A DNA stretch of 64,000 bases from JBBDWJ01 sp963824095 (GTDB taxonomy: Bacteria > Acidobacteriota > Terriglobia > Bryobacterales > UBA6623), in contig CAWGNS010000014.1 in NCBI GenBank assembly GCA_963824095.1, forward strand, positions 372,001-436,000, given 5' to 3'. Shown here one piece after another: positions 1-8,330 of the stretch (positions are counted from its first letter, which is position 1; each line of letters starts with the position of its first letter). The notes below the pieces were generated by a model. The model was not told where the DNA came from. It saw only the letters and a program-made list of their open reading frames with translations, and ran no database searches. Both the position numbers and the translations under genes were made by a program.

Positions 1-1557
1 GCTGGGGTCCGCAAATACCGGCTTATAGAAATCGGCGCCGGGGAAGACTCCGTCCCAACCCCAGGCGGGGTCGAAATCGGTGGCGAAATGAGACTGGTCC
101 CGGAACGAGTGGAAGCCGCCGTGGATGTTGAGAACCGTCGAGGGGCTCACCATATAGGTGCCGTTGCCCGCCCAGGACCCCATGTTGTAGTTCGCGCCGC
201 GGTCGGACATGTAGATCGGCGACCCGGTCGGATTGCCGGTGACTTGAACCGGCGTACGGGTCAGGCTGATCCGGCCGTAGACGCGCAGCTTGTCGTTGAC
301 GACGTAATCGGTGCGGTTCGAGAAATTCTTGTAGGGGTATTTGATCGGCGTCGAAACCACGTAGTTATCAGTGTGGAATGCGTCGATGCCGGGCCCATTG
401 GCTTTCCAAAGGGCGCCGGTGTATCGCATCGCCGTGGGGTCGAGCTGGCTGCTCGGAATCACGTTGCCCGGAAAGGGCGTGCGGGTAATCGTCCCGTCGG
501 CGGCGGTCTGCGTGCTCCAGGGATCATAGATGGGCCGTAGCGCGCCGTCATCGGTGAGGGTTTGGGAGAAATCCCCGGTTCGCTCCAAGTCGGTGGGAAC
601 CGTGTTGTAGAGCGCGGCGGGCTCGGTCTTCTCCCAGCCTTCGTAGCCCACAAAATTAAAGAGCTTGTTCTTGATGATGGCGCCGCCGAACGTACCGCCG
701 AACATGTTGTTGCGCGTCTGGTTCTCGGTGCGAAAAACGCGATTTTCGAGCGCATTCCACTTGGCGCGCTGCGCCTGGAAGAAACCGCTTCCATGGAAAT
801 CGTTGGTGCCCGCTTTCATCACGACGCTGATGGCGGAACCGGAACTGTGCCCATACTCGGCGTCGACCGCGTTCTGCACGACGTTGACTTCCTGCACCAT
901 GTCGGGAGAGGGCACGTAGCCGGTCTTGACACTGATGCCGGCGGGGCTGCCGTCGACCTGCAGGTCGTTGGTGAACTGCCCGCTGCCGCCAATCCGGAGA
1001 TTGTTGGAGGCCCAGGTATCGTATGGGTTGTCTTCACCCCAGGAGGTACTCTGCACCGCGGGATCCAACTGCGCGAGCAGGAAGACGTTGCGATACAGTT
1101 GCGGCAGGCTGGTCGTCAGCTGCTGGCTGACGGTGGTCTCGAGCTTGGCGTTGTTGAACTGCAGCGAGGCCGCTTCGGCCGTGACGGTAACCGTTTCGGA
1201 TACTTCTCCGACTTGCAGTTGAGCGTCCACCGTCACATCGGCTCGCGACGACACAACCAGCTGCTCCTGCACAAACCTGCTGAAGCCGGTGCTCTCCACT
1301 GTGATGGTGTATGTGCCGGGCTCCACGAGGTCGAACAAGTAGTGCCCGGTCACGTTGGTGCTCTGGACTACGGACACCCCCGTTTGAGTGTTGAGCAGAG
1401 TCACCTGGGCGTCAACGATTGCAGCGTCGCTGGAGTCAGTGACACTACCCTGGATTCTGCTGCGGTAGTCCTGTCCAAATACCGGACTCGCAAGCAGCAG
1501 ACACAGACAGAAGAGCACGGACGGCAGATACCGGCTCATGAACGATCTATCCCTCAT
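1..1557 (-). CDS. TonB-dependent receptor, Oar-like (partial, C-terminus beyond left edge)
   Basis: Outer-membrane receptor/transporter, N-terminal 519 residues only. The ATG at 1557 follows a GGAGAAAG ribosome site. The protein starts with a Sec signal peptide (MSRYLPSVLFCLCLLLAS core, ending near VFGQD). A carboxypeptidase-regulatory-like beta-sandwich follows (about residues 33-115, with the GSVTD, GHYLFD and PGTYTITVE strands). Next come a variable stretch and a plug-like region with QVDGSPAG, VQEVNVVQNAVDAEYGHSSG and GTNDFHGSGF, typical of Oar/Acidobacteria receptors. Substrate is unknown. It lies downstream of the same-strand SIS and DeoR genes but 510 bp away, with its own promoter candidate. 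An acquisition role for an amino sugar or glycan is inference from the neighbours only. Confidence 0.9.
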   Translation of the reverse strand, partial: MRDRSFMSRYLPSVLFCLCLLLASPVFGQDYRSRIQGSVTDSSDAAIVDAQVTLLNTQTGVSVVQSTNVTGHYLFDLVEPGTYTITVESTGFSRFVQEQLVVSSRADVTVDAQLQVGEVSETVTVTAEAASLQFNNAKLETTVSQQLTTSLPQLYRNVFLLAQLDPAVQSTSWGEDNPYDTWASNNLRIGGSGQFTNDLQVDGSPAGISVKTGYVPSPDMVQEVNVVQNAVDAEYGHSSGSAISVVMKAGTNDFHGSGFFQAQRAKWNALENRVFRTENQTRNNMFGGTFGGAIIKNKLFNFVGYEGWEKTEPAALYNTVPTDLERTGDFSQTLTDDGALRPIYDPWSTQTAADGTITRTPFPGNVIPSSQLDPTAMRYTGALWKANGPGIDAFHTDNYVVSTPIKYPYKNFSNRTDYVVNDKLRVYGRISLTRTPVQVTGNPTGSPIYMSDRGANYNMGSWAGNGTYMVSPSTVLNIHGGFHSFRDQSHFATDFDPAWGWDGVFPGADFYKPVFADPS

Positions 1558-1583
1558 ATTTCTTTCTCCCCTTGCAAGCGCTT

Positions 1584-1605
1584 CCGGCTCCTGAAAGCCG
1601 GAATC
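1584..1605 (-). promoter_or_regulatory. Leader hairpin upstream of the TonB receptor
   Basis: Perfect 8-bp inverted repeat (TTCCGGCT / AGCCGGAA, 6-nt loop) in the presumed 5' leader, ending about 26 nt before the ATG at 1557. It could affect mRNA stability or translation; no riboswitch class was recognised. Confidence 0.35.
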
Positions 1606-1872
1606 CTGAGGCCGAACAATCCGGTTCAATCCCCGCCGGTTTGTCGCGGATTCTGGACCTCCAGACCACACCCTTGCCGGTGGTGCCAAGCTGACAACCA
1701 AGAACCAATCGGCTCTTGCGCCAGCCGGCCGTAGTGGCGGCGAAGTCTGTACAGTCGCTGTAAAAGATGGCTACCAAGGACTACCGTGGCGTAGAAGCGC
1801 GGGCGAGCCAGTGCGTCGCCCAGACCTCACGCTTGGCAGCCGCTTGGGGTGCCCCGCTTTGCAATGGTTGCC

Positions 1873-1901
1873 ATTTTACAGTTGCGTCACTGAGAACGCA
1901 A
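1873..1901 (-). promoter_or_regulatory. Putative sigma70 promoter with overlapping inverted repeat
   Basis: On the minus strand, TTGCGT (1901-1896), a 17-bp spacer and TAAAAT (1878-1873) give a plausible -35/-10 pair reading toward the TonB receptor. The -35 box is also the left arm of a perfect 6-bp inverted repeat TTGCGT-N8-ACGCAA (1882-1901), an operator-like arrangement. The leader would be about 310 nt. Confidence 0.4.
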
Positions 1902-2067
1902 GGAAAAAACGAGAAAAAGAAACCATAGATTGATAGCGGCCTCGATGCGGGCGGCCTGCGCAGCGTGTGGAAGATTCGACCTGCCGGAGGCAGGATCGGA
2001 CCGCAAGCCGATGATTCGGCACGGCTCGCGGCCCACCGGCGGCCGCCCGGAGGGGCCAACGATTCGC

Positions 2068-2880
2068 TCAAGCGACGAGGACTTCGATCCCGCGGCGTTC
2101 GAGCGCCTCTTGATCCTCAGGACGAATGGAGGAGTCGGTAACGAGCTGCTGGATGCGGTCGATCGGGGCGATGAGGGTGAGGCTGCGGCGGCCGATTTTG
2201 CTGGAATCGGCGACAACGGTCGTTCGCTTGGCGACCCGGATCATCGTGGCGTTCAGCTCCGCTTCGAGCACGTCGGGAGTGAACGTTCCGGCTTCGGGGT
2301 CCAGTCCGTCGACGCCGAGGAAGAAGCGGTCGACGTGCAGTTCAGAGAGCATTTTCTGCGCCTGCGGGCCCACAAAGGACTGGGAGATATGCCGCAGCAG
2401 CCCGCCGATCATGATGACATTGATCTCCGACGCCGCCGTCAGCTCGGAGGCGATCGCCAGCGAGTTTGTCACGACGGTGATGCCGCGCGGTGAAAGCTGA
2501 ATCAGCGCCCGGGAAACCTCGAGGGTGGTCGTTCCCGAGTCGAGCAGCACGGTCTGCCCGGGCTCGACCAGCGTCGCGGCGCGCTTGCCGATGCTCGCCT
2601 TTTCCTCATGGTGAAGAGTGGCCTTGACCTCCAGGGGCGAGTCCACGACCACGCGGTCCAGGGGAATGGCGCCGCCATGAGAGCGCATCAACAGGTTGCG
2701 CTCGCACAGCGAATCGACGTCGCCCCGCACCGTAACCGCGGACACTCCGAACCGTTTGGAGAGCTCGGAGATCATCACCCGCCCCTCGCGGTTGACGAGT
2801 TCCAGAATCGAGCGGCGACGCTCTTCGGTCAACAATCGCGGCGATCGTCGAGTCAATGCTTTGCTCTCTGTAGATCGCAT
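2068..2880 (-). CDS. DeoR/GlpR-family transcriptional regulator
   Basis: Repressor of sugar metabolism, about 270 residues from the ATG at 2880; a GTG at 2922 is an alternative start. The N-terminus has a DeoR winged helix-turn-helix (TEERRRSILELVNREGRVMISELSKRF then SAVTVRGDVDSLCERNLLMRSHGGA). The C-terminal part is the DeoRC sugar-phosphate sensor fold, with the diagnostic DSGTTTLE, VVTNSLAIA, IGGLLR and ADSSKIGRRS motifs. It lies 3' of the AgaS-like gene on the same strand with about 240 bp between, so the two are probably co-regulated. AgaR-like amino-sugar control is inferred from that neighbour. A 7-bp inverted pair CGTAAAC/GTTTACG around its start suggests autoregulation. Confidence 0.9.
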   Translation of the reverse strand: MRSTESKALTRRSPRLLTEERRRSILELVNREGRVMISELSKRFGVSAVTVRGDVDSLCERNLLMRSHGGAIPLDRVVVDSPLEVKATLHHEEKASIGKRAATLVEPGQTVLLDSGTTTLEVSRALIQLSPRGITVVTNSLAIASELTAASEINVIMIGGLLRHISQSFVGPQAQKMLSELHVDRFFLGVDGLDPEAGTFTPDVLEAELNATMIRVAKRTTVVADSSKIGRRSLTLIAPIDRIQQLVTDSSIRPEDQEALERRGIEVLVA

Positions 2881-2957
2881 CGTAAACGTGTCACTGGTAC
2901 CTCGCCGACCGTTGGCAAACACATTGTAGTAGAAACAGACGGGTCCCCGTGTTTACG
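2881..2957 (-). promoter_or_regulatory. Candidate DeoR-type autoregulatory operator pair
   Basis: CGTAAAC (2881-2887) and its inverse GTTTACG (2951-2957) bracket a TACAAT -10-like hexamer on the minus strand. A near-identical ACGTTTGCG motif sits next to the -10 of the SIS gene (4357-4365). The shared motif suggests one regulator binding both promoters; this is inference. Confidence 0.3.
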
Positions 2958-3123
2958 GTAGATAGTAGCAGTCATTGAGGGACGGCGCATCCGCGAAAGC
3001 CAGTTTCTGTCGTCCGTGGGAAAGCAGCATGACGAGACCTGAAGGCGACGGTTCATCGACAATCGCGTCCCGGCGCCCGGCCCCAAAAGGAGTACACCCG
3101 CTCGCCCGATACGTCCGCCCGGG

Positions 3124-4326
3124 CTAAGCGGGATAGAGCGTGAATTCGGGAACCACCCGATTGATCGCGCCCGTCGTGGCAGGTTGATCGGGCTGGAGCC
3201 CCTCTTGCAGGCAGCGGAACAGCCCCAGCAACTGCCCAACGACGACGCCGGCAATCGCGGCCCACCCGTCCGGCAGTTCGGCAAGACCGGCGCAGTCCAC
3301 CGCCAGGTCGCGGTCCGTGAGGAGTTCGGAAGGGATGTTCGGACCGACGGCAATCACCGATCCGCCGAGCCGCTTGGCCCGAATTTCTTTGAGCAGGTCG
3401 AACTGGTAACCGCGGCGTGTGGCGTCTCTCGAAACAAACATCAGCAACAAGGTGTCGTCTTGCAGCGCGCACATGGGGCCGTGGCGAAACCCAAGCCAGG
3501 ATTCGGCGAAGGTCACAACGCGGCCGTCGGTCATCTCGAGCATCTTGAGCGCCGACTCGCGCGCCGCTCCAAATTGACCGCCGCTGCCGAGGGCGATCAT
3601 CCGCGCGAACCCTTGGCGGGCGAGCGGCTCGATGCGCTTGGCCCAAACCTCCACCAGGCTGCGGCCCACGTGGGCCAAGATCTCGGCGCGGCGCAGATAG
3701 GTCTCCGAATTTCCGAGATAGGCCAGGCCCAGGCCGGCCAAAGCCATATTGGTAAAGCTGCTGGTCATCACCAGACTTTTGTCGCAAGTCCGCTCGTCGA
3801 GCATTTGGACGGCGACCCTCGGATCGCGCTGGCCGGCCCATTGCTCGGCCGCCCGTCCCTGCGGGTTGCAGGTTACCACCAGATGATCAATTTCGGGCTC
3901 GGTTCGCAACAGCGAGGCAATCAGCCCGCAGCTTTCGGGGCTGTTACCGGAGCGTGCGAACGACACCAGCAGCATCGGACGCGGGATGGGAAGCAGATCG
4001 CGGCCGGTCACCAACAGTTCCCCGCTCCCGACCGCCAGCGTAGTGCGGCCCGTGCCCTGTTGGATGGCGCTGGCGATGCAGTCCCCCACATAGTGCGAAC
4101 TGCCTGACCCGGTCAGGATGATCGCCTGGCGCCCTTGAATCCGCTCCGCCGTGTCCTTCGCGGCAGAAGCAACCTGGACTGCCGTCTTTCGCCACAGCCC
4201 GGGCTGTTGGGCGATCTCGCGGATGGTGTGCTCCGCCCCCGCTAAACCGCTGGATTCCATGGCGTTAGCAACCATGGTCCGAAGCGCTATCGAGGATGCG
4301 CCGTTGGGTTCATTCTGTGATTGCAT
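3124..4326 (-). CDS. agaS: SIS-domain sugar isomerase/deaminase, AgaS-like
   Basis: Cytoplasmic 400-residue protein with two SIS domains, of the AgaS type (tagatose-6-phosphate ketose/aldose isomerase, shown in some bacteria to be galactosamine-6-phosphate deaminase/isomerase). Visible family signatures are TGSGSSHYVGD, SFARSGNSPES, VTCNPQG, DKSLVMTSSFTNM, GSGGQFGAARESALKMLEMT and ESWLGFRHGPM. The ATG at 4326 was chosen over an upstream in-frame start because homology begins there and the promoter candidate (TTGGCT-16-TATACT) lies at 4394-4367. It is followed on the same strand by a DeoR regulator, the usual aga-type pairing. Exact substrate is not established from sequence. Confidence 0.85.
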   Translation of the reverse strand: MQSQNEPNGASSIALRTMVANAMESSGLAGAEHTIREIAQQPGLWRKTAVQVASAAKDTAERIQGRQAIILTGSGSSHYVGDCIASAIQQGTGRTTLAVGSGELLVTGRDLLPIPRPMLLVSFARSGNSPESCGLIASLLRTEPEIDHLVVTCNPQGRAAEQWAGQRDPRVAVQMLDERTCDKSLVMTSSFTNMALAGLGLAYLGNSETYLRRAEILAHVGRSLVEVWAKRIEPLARQGFARMIALGSGGQFGAARESALKMLEMTDGRVVTFAESWLGFRHGPMCALQDDTLLLMFVSRDATRRGYQFDLLKEIRAKRLGGSVIAVGPNIPSELLTDRDLAVDCAGLAELPDGWAAIAGVVVGQLLGLFRCLQEGLQPDQPATTGAINRVVPEFTLYPA

Positions 4327-4356
4327 CGTGGCTATCCACACCTTTTGAGCGCAAAA

Positions 4357-4394
4357 CGCAAACGTAAGTATAGCAAAGGATTCCGATAAGCCAA
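4357..4394 (-). promoter_or_regulatory. Promoter and operator candidate of the SIS gene
   Basis: On the minus strand, TTGGCT (4394-4389), a 16-bp spacer and TATACT (4372-4367), followed directly by ACGTTTGCG (4365-4357), which recurs near the DeoR gene. The predicted start lies about 30 nt before the ATG. Confidence 0.4.
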
Positions 4395-4864
4395 GCCGTT
4401 GGAAGCATCGCGTCCTTGTTCGGAGACGGGATCGCTGCAAAGGCCACGAATCTGACTTGGATGCGGGAAGGACCGTCGCGCGGGGCCAATTCCCTAAAAA
4501 TCAAAAGAAAGTTTCTACTTTGCTTTAATTTGCTACTCTTGCGGATGTACAATGGGTCTGGCTCGGGGGCCTGCAGGCATCGGACACACCTGTACCCGGT
4601 CCCTCGCCGCGGGCATCCGCTGCGAAGGAAAGCCGGGTTGCTTGCGGGGGTATGACTGCGCCGCTTCTGCCGCGGAGGGTCCCGGCAAACCGCGTCTGGA
4701 GGCTGGTCCACGCTGGGGGACGCCAGTTTCTGGTCCAATAGCTTCACCCCGGCGAGTGGACGGACCGGCGTTTGCGGAAGATGGCCTCAAGAGAAGTCCT
4801 TACGAAACCCATGGACCATCACCCGGATGAACCGTTCCCGCAGGGACACCCGCGTTGGAAGGCA
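4395..4864. other. Divergent intergenic region
   Basis: Non-coding stretch between the SIS promoter and the M28-like gene. An A/T-rich island near 4493-4553 ends in TACAAT (possible -10 for the plus-strand gene) without a good -35. The rest is GC-rich leader with no recognised element. Confidence 0.4.
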
Positions 4865-6871
4865 ATGAGCATGAAGCGGCTGATCTTGTTTTTCCTGGTC
4901 GGCGCCGTCGTGGCGTCCCCGCAGAGTTCCCGCCGCAGGCTGGCGCCTCCCGTCGCCCACGGACGCGCTACCGAGTTGCTGGAAATGCTGAAGGACGAAG
5001 TGCGTCCCGGGCCGATCGAGACCGACGTTCGCGCGATCTGGCAAACCGACCGCTGGTTCACCTTTCCAAAATTTGAAGAGACGGCCAAGAACGTCGCGGC
5101 GATCATGCGGCGCGTCGGCCTCGAGGATGTCGAGATCGGCAATCCCCCGGCGGACGGCGTGACGCAAGGCGGGTTTTGGACGATGCCGCTGGCGTGGGAC
5201 GTCAAGACCGCGACGCTCGAGATCGTGGAGCCGGAAGTTCCGGCGGATATGCGGGTGCTTGCCGATTACCAGAAAGTGCCGACGTCGGCGTGCATGTGGA
5301 GCGGCCCGACGCCTCCCGGCGGAGTGACCACCGAGGTCGTTGCGGTGGACCGCGATTTCGAGAATCTCGACCTGAAGGGCAAGCTGGTGCTGGCGCGGCG
5401 CTCCGCTAAGATGGCGCTGGTGAAAGCGGGCGCGCTGGGCCTGATCAGCGACAGCACCGAAAACCGCGATCTGGTAGACGATCGCGGCTGGGTCAATTCG
5501 TTCGGGGATAACGGCTGGAGCTTCACCAAGGGCAGCACGCCGCTGGTGTGCTTTTCGATTACGCCGCGGGGCTCGAAGCTGCTGCGCGAGCTGCTCGCGA
5601 AGGGCCCGGTCAAGGTGCGCGCGAATGTCGACGCCCGCTATTACAACGGCGTATATCCCTACGTGACGGGCGTGATTCGGGGGACCGACGGGGCCACCGC
5701 CGAAGAGGTGCTTTCGCTCGGTCATCTATTCGAACAGGGCGCGCACGACAATTCCACCGGCGTGGCGTCGATCATCCATGCGGCCGGGACGATTCAACGA
5801 CTCATCGAGGAAGGCAAACTGCCGAGGCCCAAGCGCACGATCCGCGTCCTGGGAATGGGCGAGTGCTACGGCACCAACTATTACCTCGAACACAACATGG
5901 ACCGCACCAAGAGAACTGTGGCCGCGATGTGTATCGACTCGCCTGCCGGGCTCTACAACCTCGCGGGCACCGAACATACCTGGATCATGAATCCGCACTC
6001 GGCCACGTCGTATGTCGATGCCTTGATCCTGCGGCTGGCCGCGGAATACTACCCGATGGTCGGCAGGCCGTGGCATTGGGTCGAGCACCGCAGTTCCACC
6101 GATAACTATCTCGGCGACCCCAGCATCGGCATTCCGACGGTGATGCCGCGCGGAGGGTATGGCGTGCAGGCGCATCACAACAGCGCCGACAAGCCCTCCA
6201 CAATCGATCCGCGTTCGTTGCGCGACCTCACCGTGATGAACGCGGCTTATACCTATTTCATCGCCTCGGCCGGGCCTGACGAGAAACGCTGGATGGCCGA
6301 ACTGGCTCTGTCGCGCGGGTACAAGCAGATCACGGTGGCGGCGGAAAACATCGTGGATCAGATCGCGATCGCCGAAGACGCCGACGAGCTCGGCCGGCTG
6401 CTGCATCACAGCCGCGAAATGATGGACTATACGCTCGGCCGGGAGTCCGCGGCGGTGCGCGGCGCCTGGGATCTGCGGGAAGAGCTGGCCGATCTGGCGG
6501 CCTTTGCCGAGTTCCAGAAGTCACGGCTGCGACGATCGATTCAGGCGCGCGCAAAAACCTTGGGCGCCGGCGAGATTCGGGAGGCGATTCCGGAGCAAGA
6601 TCCGGAAGCCGCCAAGATCGTGGTGCGCCGCAAACGGCTGGGCACTCTCCCGCTCGAAGAACTGCCGGAGGACGAACGCGAGGGCTATCCCTCGGCCGGT
6701 TTTTGGGGAGTGCCGACGTCGGCGCTTTATTGGTGCGACGGCCGGCGGACTCTGGCGGAAGTGATTCGGCTGACGGAACTCGAGATGGGGCCGCAGTCGT
6801 TCGATTTCGTAGGCTATTTCAAGTTTCTCGAGAAACACGGTTACGTCGAGTTCGTCTCGCGAACCGAGTAG
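4865..6871 (+). CDS. Secreted M28-family peptidase-like protein with PqqD-like C-terminal domain
   Basis: Exported protein of about 668 residues. A Sec signal (MKRLILFFLVGAVVA) follows the ATG at 4865, which is preferred to an upstream start lacking the leader. The central region has the M28 zinc-peptidase pattern: GH near 287, HDNSTG with Asp near 295, GECYG with Glu near 333, CIDSPAG with Asp near 358 and HHNSADKPSTID with His near 437. A PA-like insert (LKGKLVLARRSAKMALVKAGALGLI) lies before the catalytic part. The last 60 residues (YWCDGRRTLAEVIRLTELE... FLEKHGYVEF) resemble a PqqD-type winged helix, unusual on a peptidase. Substrate is unknown, probably a peptide or N-acyl amino acid. 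An amidohydrolase gene follows about 85 bp downstream, likely in one operon. Confidence 0.8.
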   Translation: MSMKRLILFFLVGAVVASPQSSRRRLAPPVAHGRATELLEMLKDEVRPGPIETDVRAIWQTDRWFTFPKFEETAKNVAAIMRRVGLEDVEIGNPPADGVTQGGFWTMPLAWDVKTATLEIVEPEVPADMRVLADYQKVPTSACMWSGPTPPGGVTTEVVAVDRDFENLDLKGKLVLARRSAKMALVKAGALGLISDSTENRDLVDDRGWVNSFGDNGWSFTKGSTPLVCFSITPRGSKLLRELLAKGPVKVRANVDARYYNGVYPYVTGVIRGTDGATAEEVLSLGHLFEQGAHDNSTGVASIIHAAGTIQRLIEEGKLPRPKRTIRVLGMGECYGTNYYLEHNMDRTKRTVAAMCIDSPAGLYNLAGTEHTWIMNPHSATSYVDALILRLAAEYYPMVGRPWHWVEHRSSTDNYLGDPSIGIPTVMPRGGYGVQAHHNSADKPSTIDPRSLRDLTVMNAAYTYFIASAGPDEKRWMAELALSRGYKQITVAAENIVDQIAIAEDADELGRLLHHSREMMDYTLGRESAAVRGAWDLREELADLAAFAEFQKSRLRRSIQARAKTLGAGEIREAIPEQDPEAAKIVVRRKRLGTLPLEELPEDEREGYPSAGFWGVPTSALYWCDGRRTLAEVIRLTELEMGPQSFDFVGYFKFLEKHGYVEFVSRTE

Positions 6872-6955
6872 CGATTACACGTAGCAGCGATGCGCATAGC
6901 AGCGTCGTGACCGGGGATCGCCGAATTGAGACTGGACTGGAACAGGATACGACCC

Positions 6956-8224
6956 ATGCTCAGACTACTTTTTCTCAGCGCCAGCATCGTTGCGCTGCTC
7001 GTCCCATCCGCGTACGCCCAGCCGGTATACGACCTGTTGCTCAAGGGCGGGCACGTGATCGACGCGAAGAACCAGATCGACGCGGTCCGCGACGTCGCTG
7101 TCAGCGGGGATAAGATCGCCGCCGTAGCGCAAAACATCCCGGCGCAGCAGGCGCGGCGGGTGGTGGACGTCGCCGGGCTCTACGTCACCCCGGGGCTGGT
7201 GGATATGCACTTCCACGCCTTCGCGGCCACCATGGCGCCGGAATACACCGGCGCGGACTGCGTTCGCCCGGACGGCTTTACGTTCCGAAGCGGCGTGACG
7301 ACGGTGGTGGACGCCGGCAGCTCGGGCTGGCGCAACTTTTCAGAATTCAAGCAGGGCATCATCGACACGGCCCACACCCGCGTGCTGGCGATGCTCAACA
7401 TCGTGGGGCACGGCATGGGCGGGCGCATGACGGTGGAGCAGGATACGACCGATATGGATCCCAAGCGCACCGCTGAGGAAGCCGCGAAATATCCTGGGAT
7501 CGTCGTTGGCATCAAGATCGCGCACTATGCCGGGCCGGAATGGATTGCCGTCGAGCGGGCGGTCCAAGCGGGAACGCTGGCGCACCTGCCGGTGATGGTG
7601 GACTTCGCCGAGTTCCGGCCGGAGCGGCCGTTTCAAGACCTGGTGCTCCACAAGCTGCGGCCGGGCGACATCTATACCCACACGTACCTGGGCGCGGTTC
7701 CAATGCTGGACGATCAAGGCAAGGTGCTGCCGTACCTGTTTGAAGCCCAAAAGCGGGGTATCATTTTCGACGTGGGACACGGCGCCGGTAGTTTTCTCTT
7801 TCGCCAGGCCGTTCCCGCGATTCGGCAAGGCTTCCTTCCCAACTCGATCTCGACCGACATGCACACCCACAGCATGAACGCCGGCATGAAGAACATGCTG
7901 AACGTGATGTCGAAGTTCCTCAACATGGGAGTGCCATTGGACCAGGTCATTGGGAAATCGACCTGGAGCCCCGCGCGCGAGATCCATCGCGAGGACCTCG
8001 GCCACCTCACGGTGGGCGCGCCGGCGGACATCGCGGTGCTGCGGTTGGTGAAAGGCGATTTCGGCTTCGTGGACTCCGCGCGCAAGCGCCTGAAGGGCTC
8101 CGAAAAGCTCGTCGCGGAACTGACGATTCACGATGGCAAGGTCGTTTGGGACTTGAACGGAATTACCAGTGAGGATTGGGATGCGGCGCCATCCCGGTCG
8201 CGAGCCTCGCGCGACAAGAAGTGA
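6956..8224 (+). CDS. Secreted amidohydrolase/deacetylase, EF_0837-like
   Basis: Amidohydrolase-superfamily metalloenzyme, 422 residues, with a Sec signal (MLRLLFLSASIVALLVPSAYAQ); an ATG at 6956 is preferred although 6926 is in frame. Metal-site motifs are in order: MHFHAF (HxH, near residue 80), a candidate carboxylated Lys in VVGIKIAHYAG, His in DIYTHTYLG, His in DVGHGAG, and Asp in STDMHTHS. Overall layout matches the EF_0837/dihydroorotase-like deacetylases often encoded beside SelA-like PLP enzymes. One such PLP gene occurs at 15589-16866 in this window. Predicted role is hydrolysis of an N-acyl amino sugar or amino acid outside the cytoplasm. Substrate is inference. Confidence 0.85.
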   Translation: MLRLLFLSASIVALLVPSAYAQPVYDLLLKGGHVIDAKNQIDAVRDVAVSGDKIAAVAQNIPAQQARRVVDVAGLYVTPGLVDMHFHAFAATMAPEYTGADCVRPDGFTFRSGVTTVVDAGSSGWRNFSEFKQGIIDTAHTRVLAMLNIVGHGMGGRMTVEQDTTDMDPKRTAEEAAKYPGIVVGIKIAHYAGPEWIAVERAVQAGTLAHLPVMVDFAEFRPERPFQDLVLHKLRPGDIYTHTYLGAVPMLDDQGKVLPYLFEAQKRGIIFDVGHGAGSFLFRQAVPAIRQGFLPNSISTDMHTHSMNAGMKNMLNVMSKFLNMGVPLDQVIGKSTWSPAREIHREDLGHLTVGAPADIAVLRLVKGDFGFVDSARKRLKGSEKLVAELTIHDGKVVWDLNGITSEDWDAAPSRSRASRDKK

Positions 8225-8330
8225 CCGATGGAAACTGCCGTGCCCGCTTGCACATCCAGCGTTCCGGCCGGCGGCATCTCCTGAGCGGAGCGGCCCGAAC
8301 CTCAAGCGTTTGCGATCCCCGGGAGGAGCT

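Larger units (their letters stand above)
1558..2067. other. Intergenic region between deoR-type gene and TonB receptor
   Basis: About 510 bp with no convincing gene. It holds the promoter/inverted repeat near 1873-1901 and the hairpin near 1584-1605. A short GGTTCAATCCCC string near 1622 resembles a tRNA T-loop, but no cloverleaf surrounds it. Confidence 0.6.

Noticed and set aside
1618..1650. T-arm-like GGTTCAATCCCC suggesting a tRNA
   Set aside because: The stem does not pair properly and no anticodon or acceptor stem is found around it.
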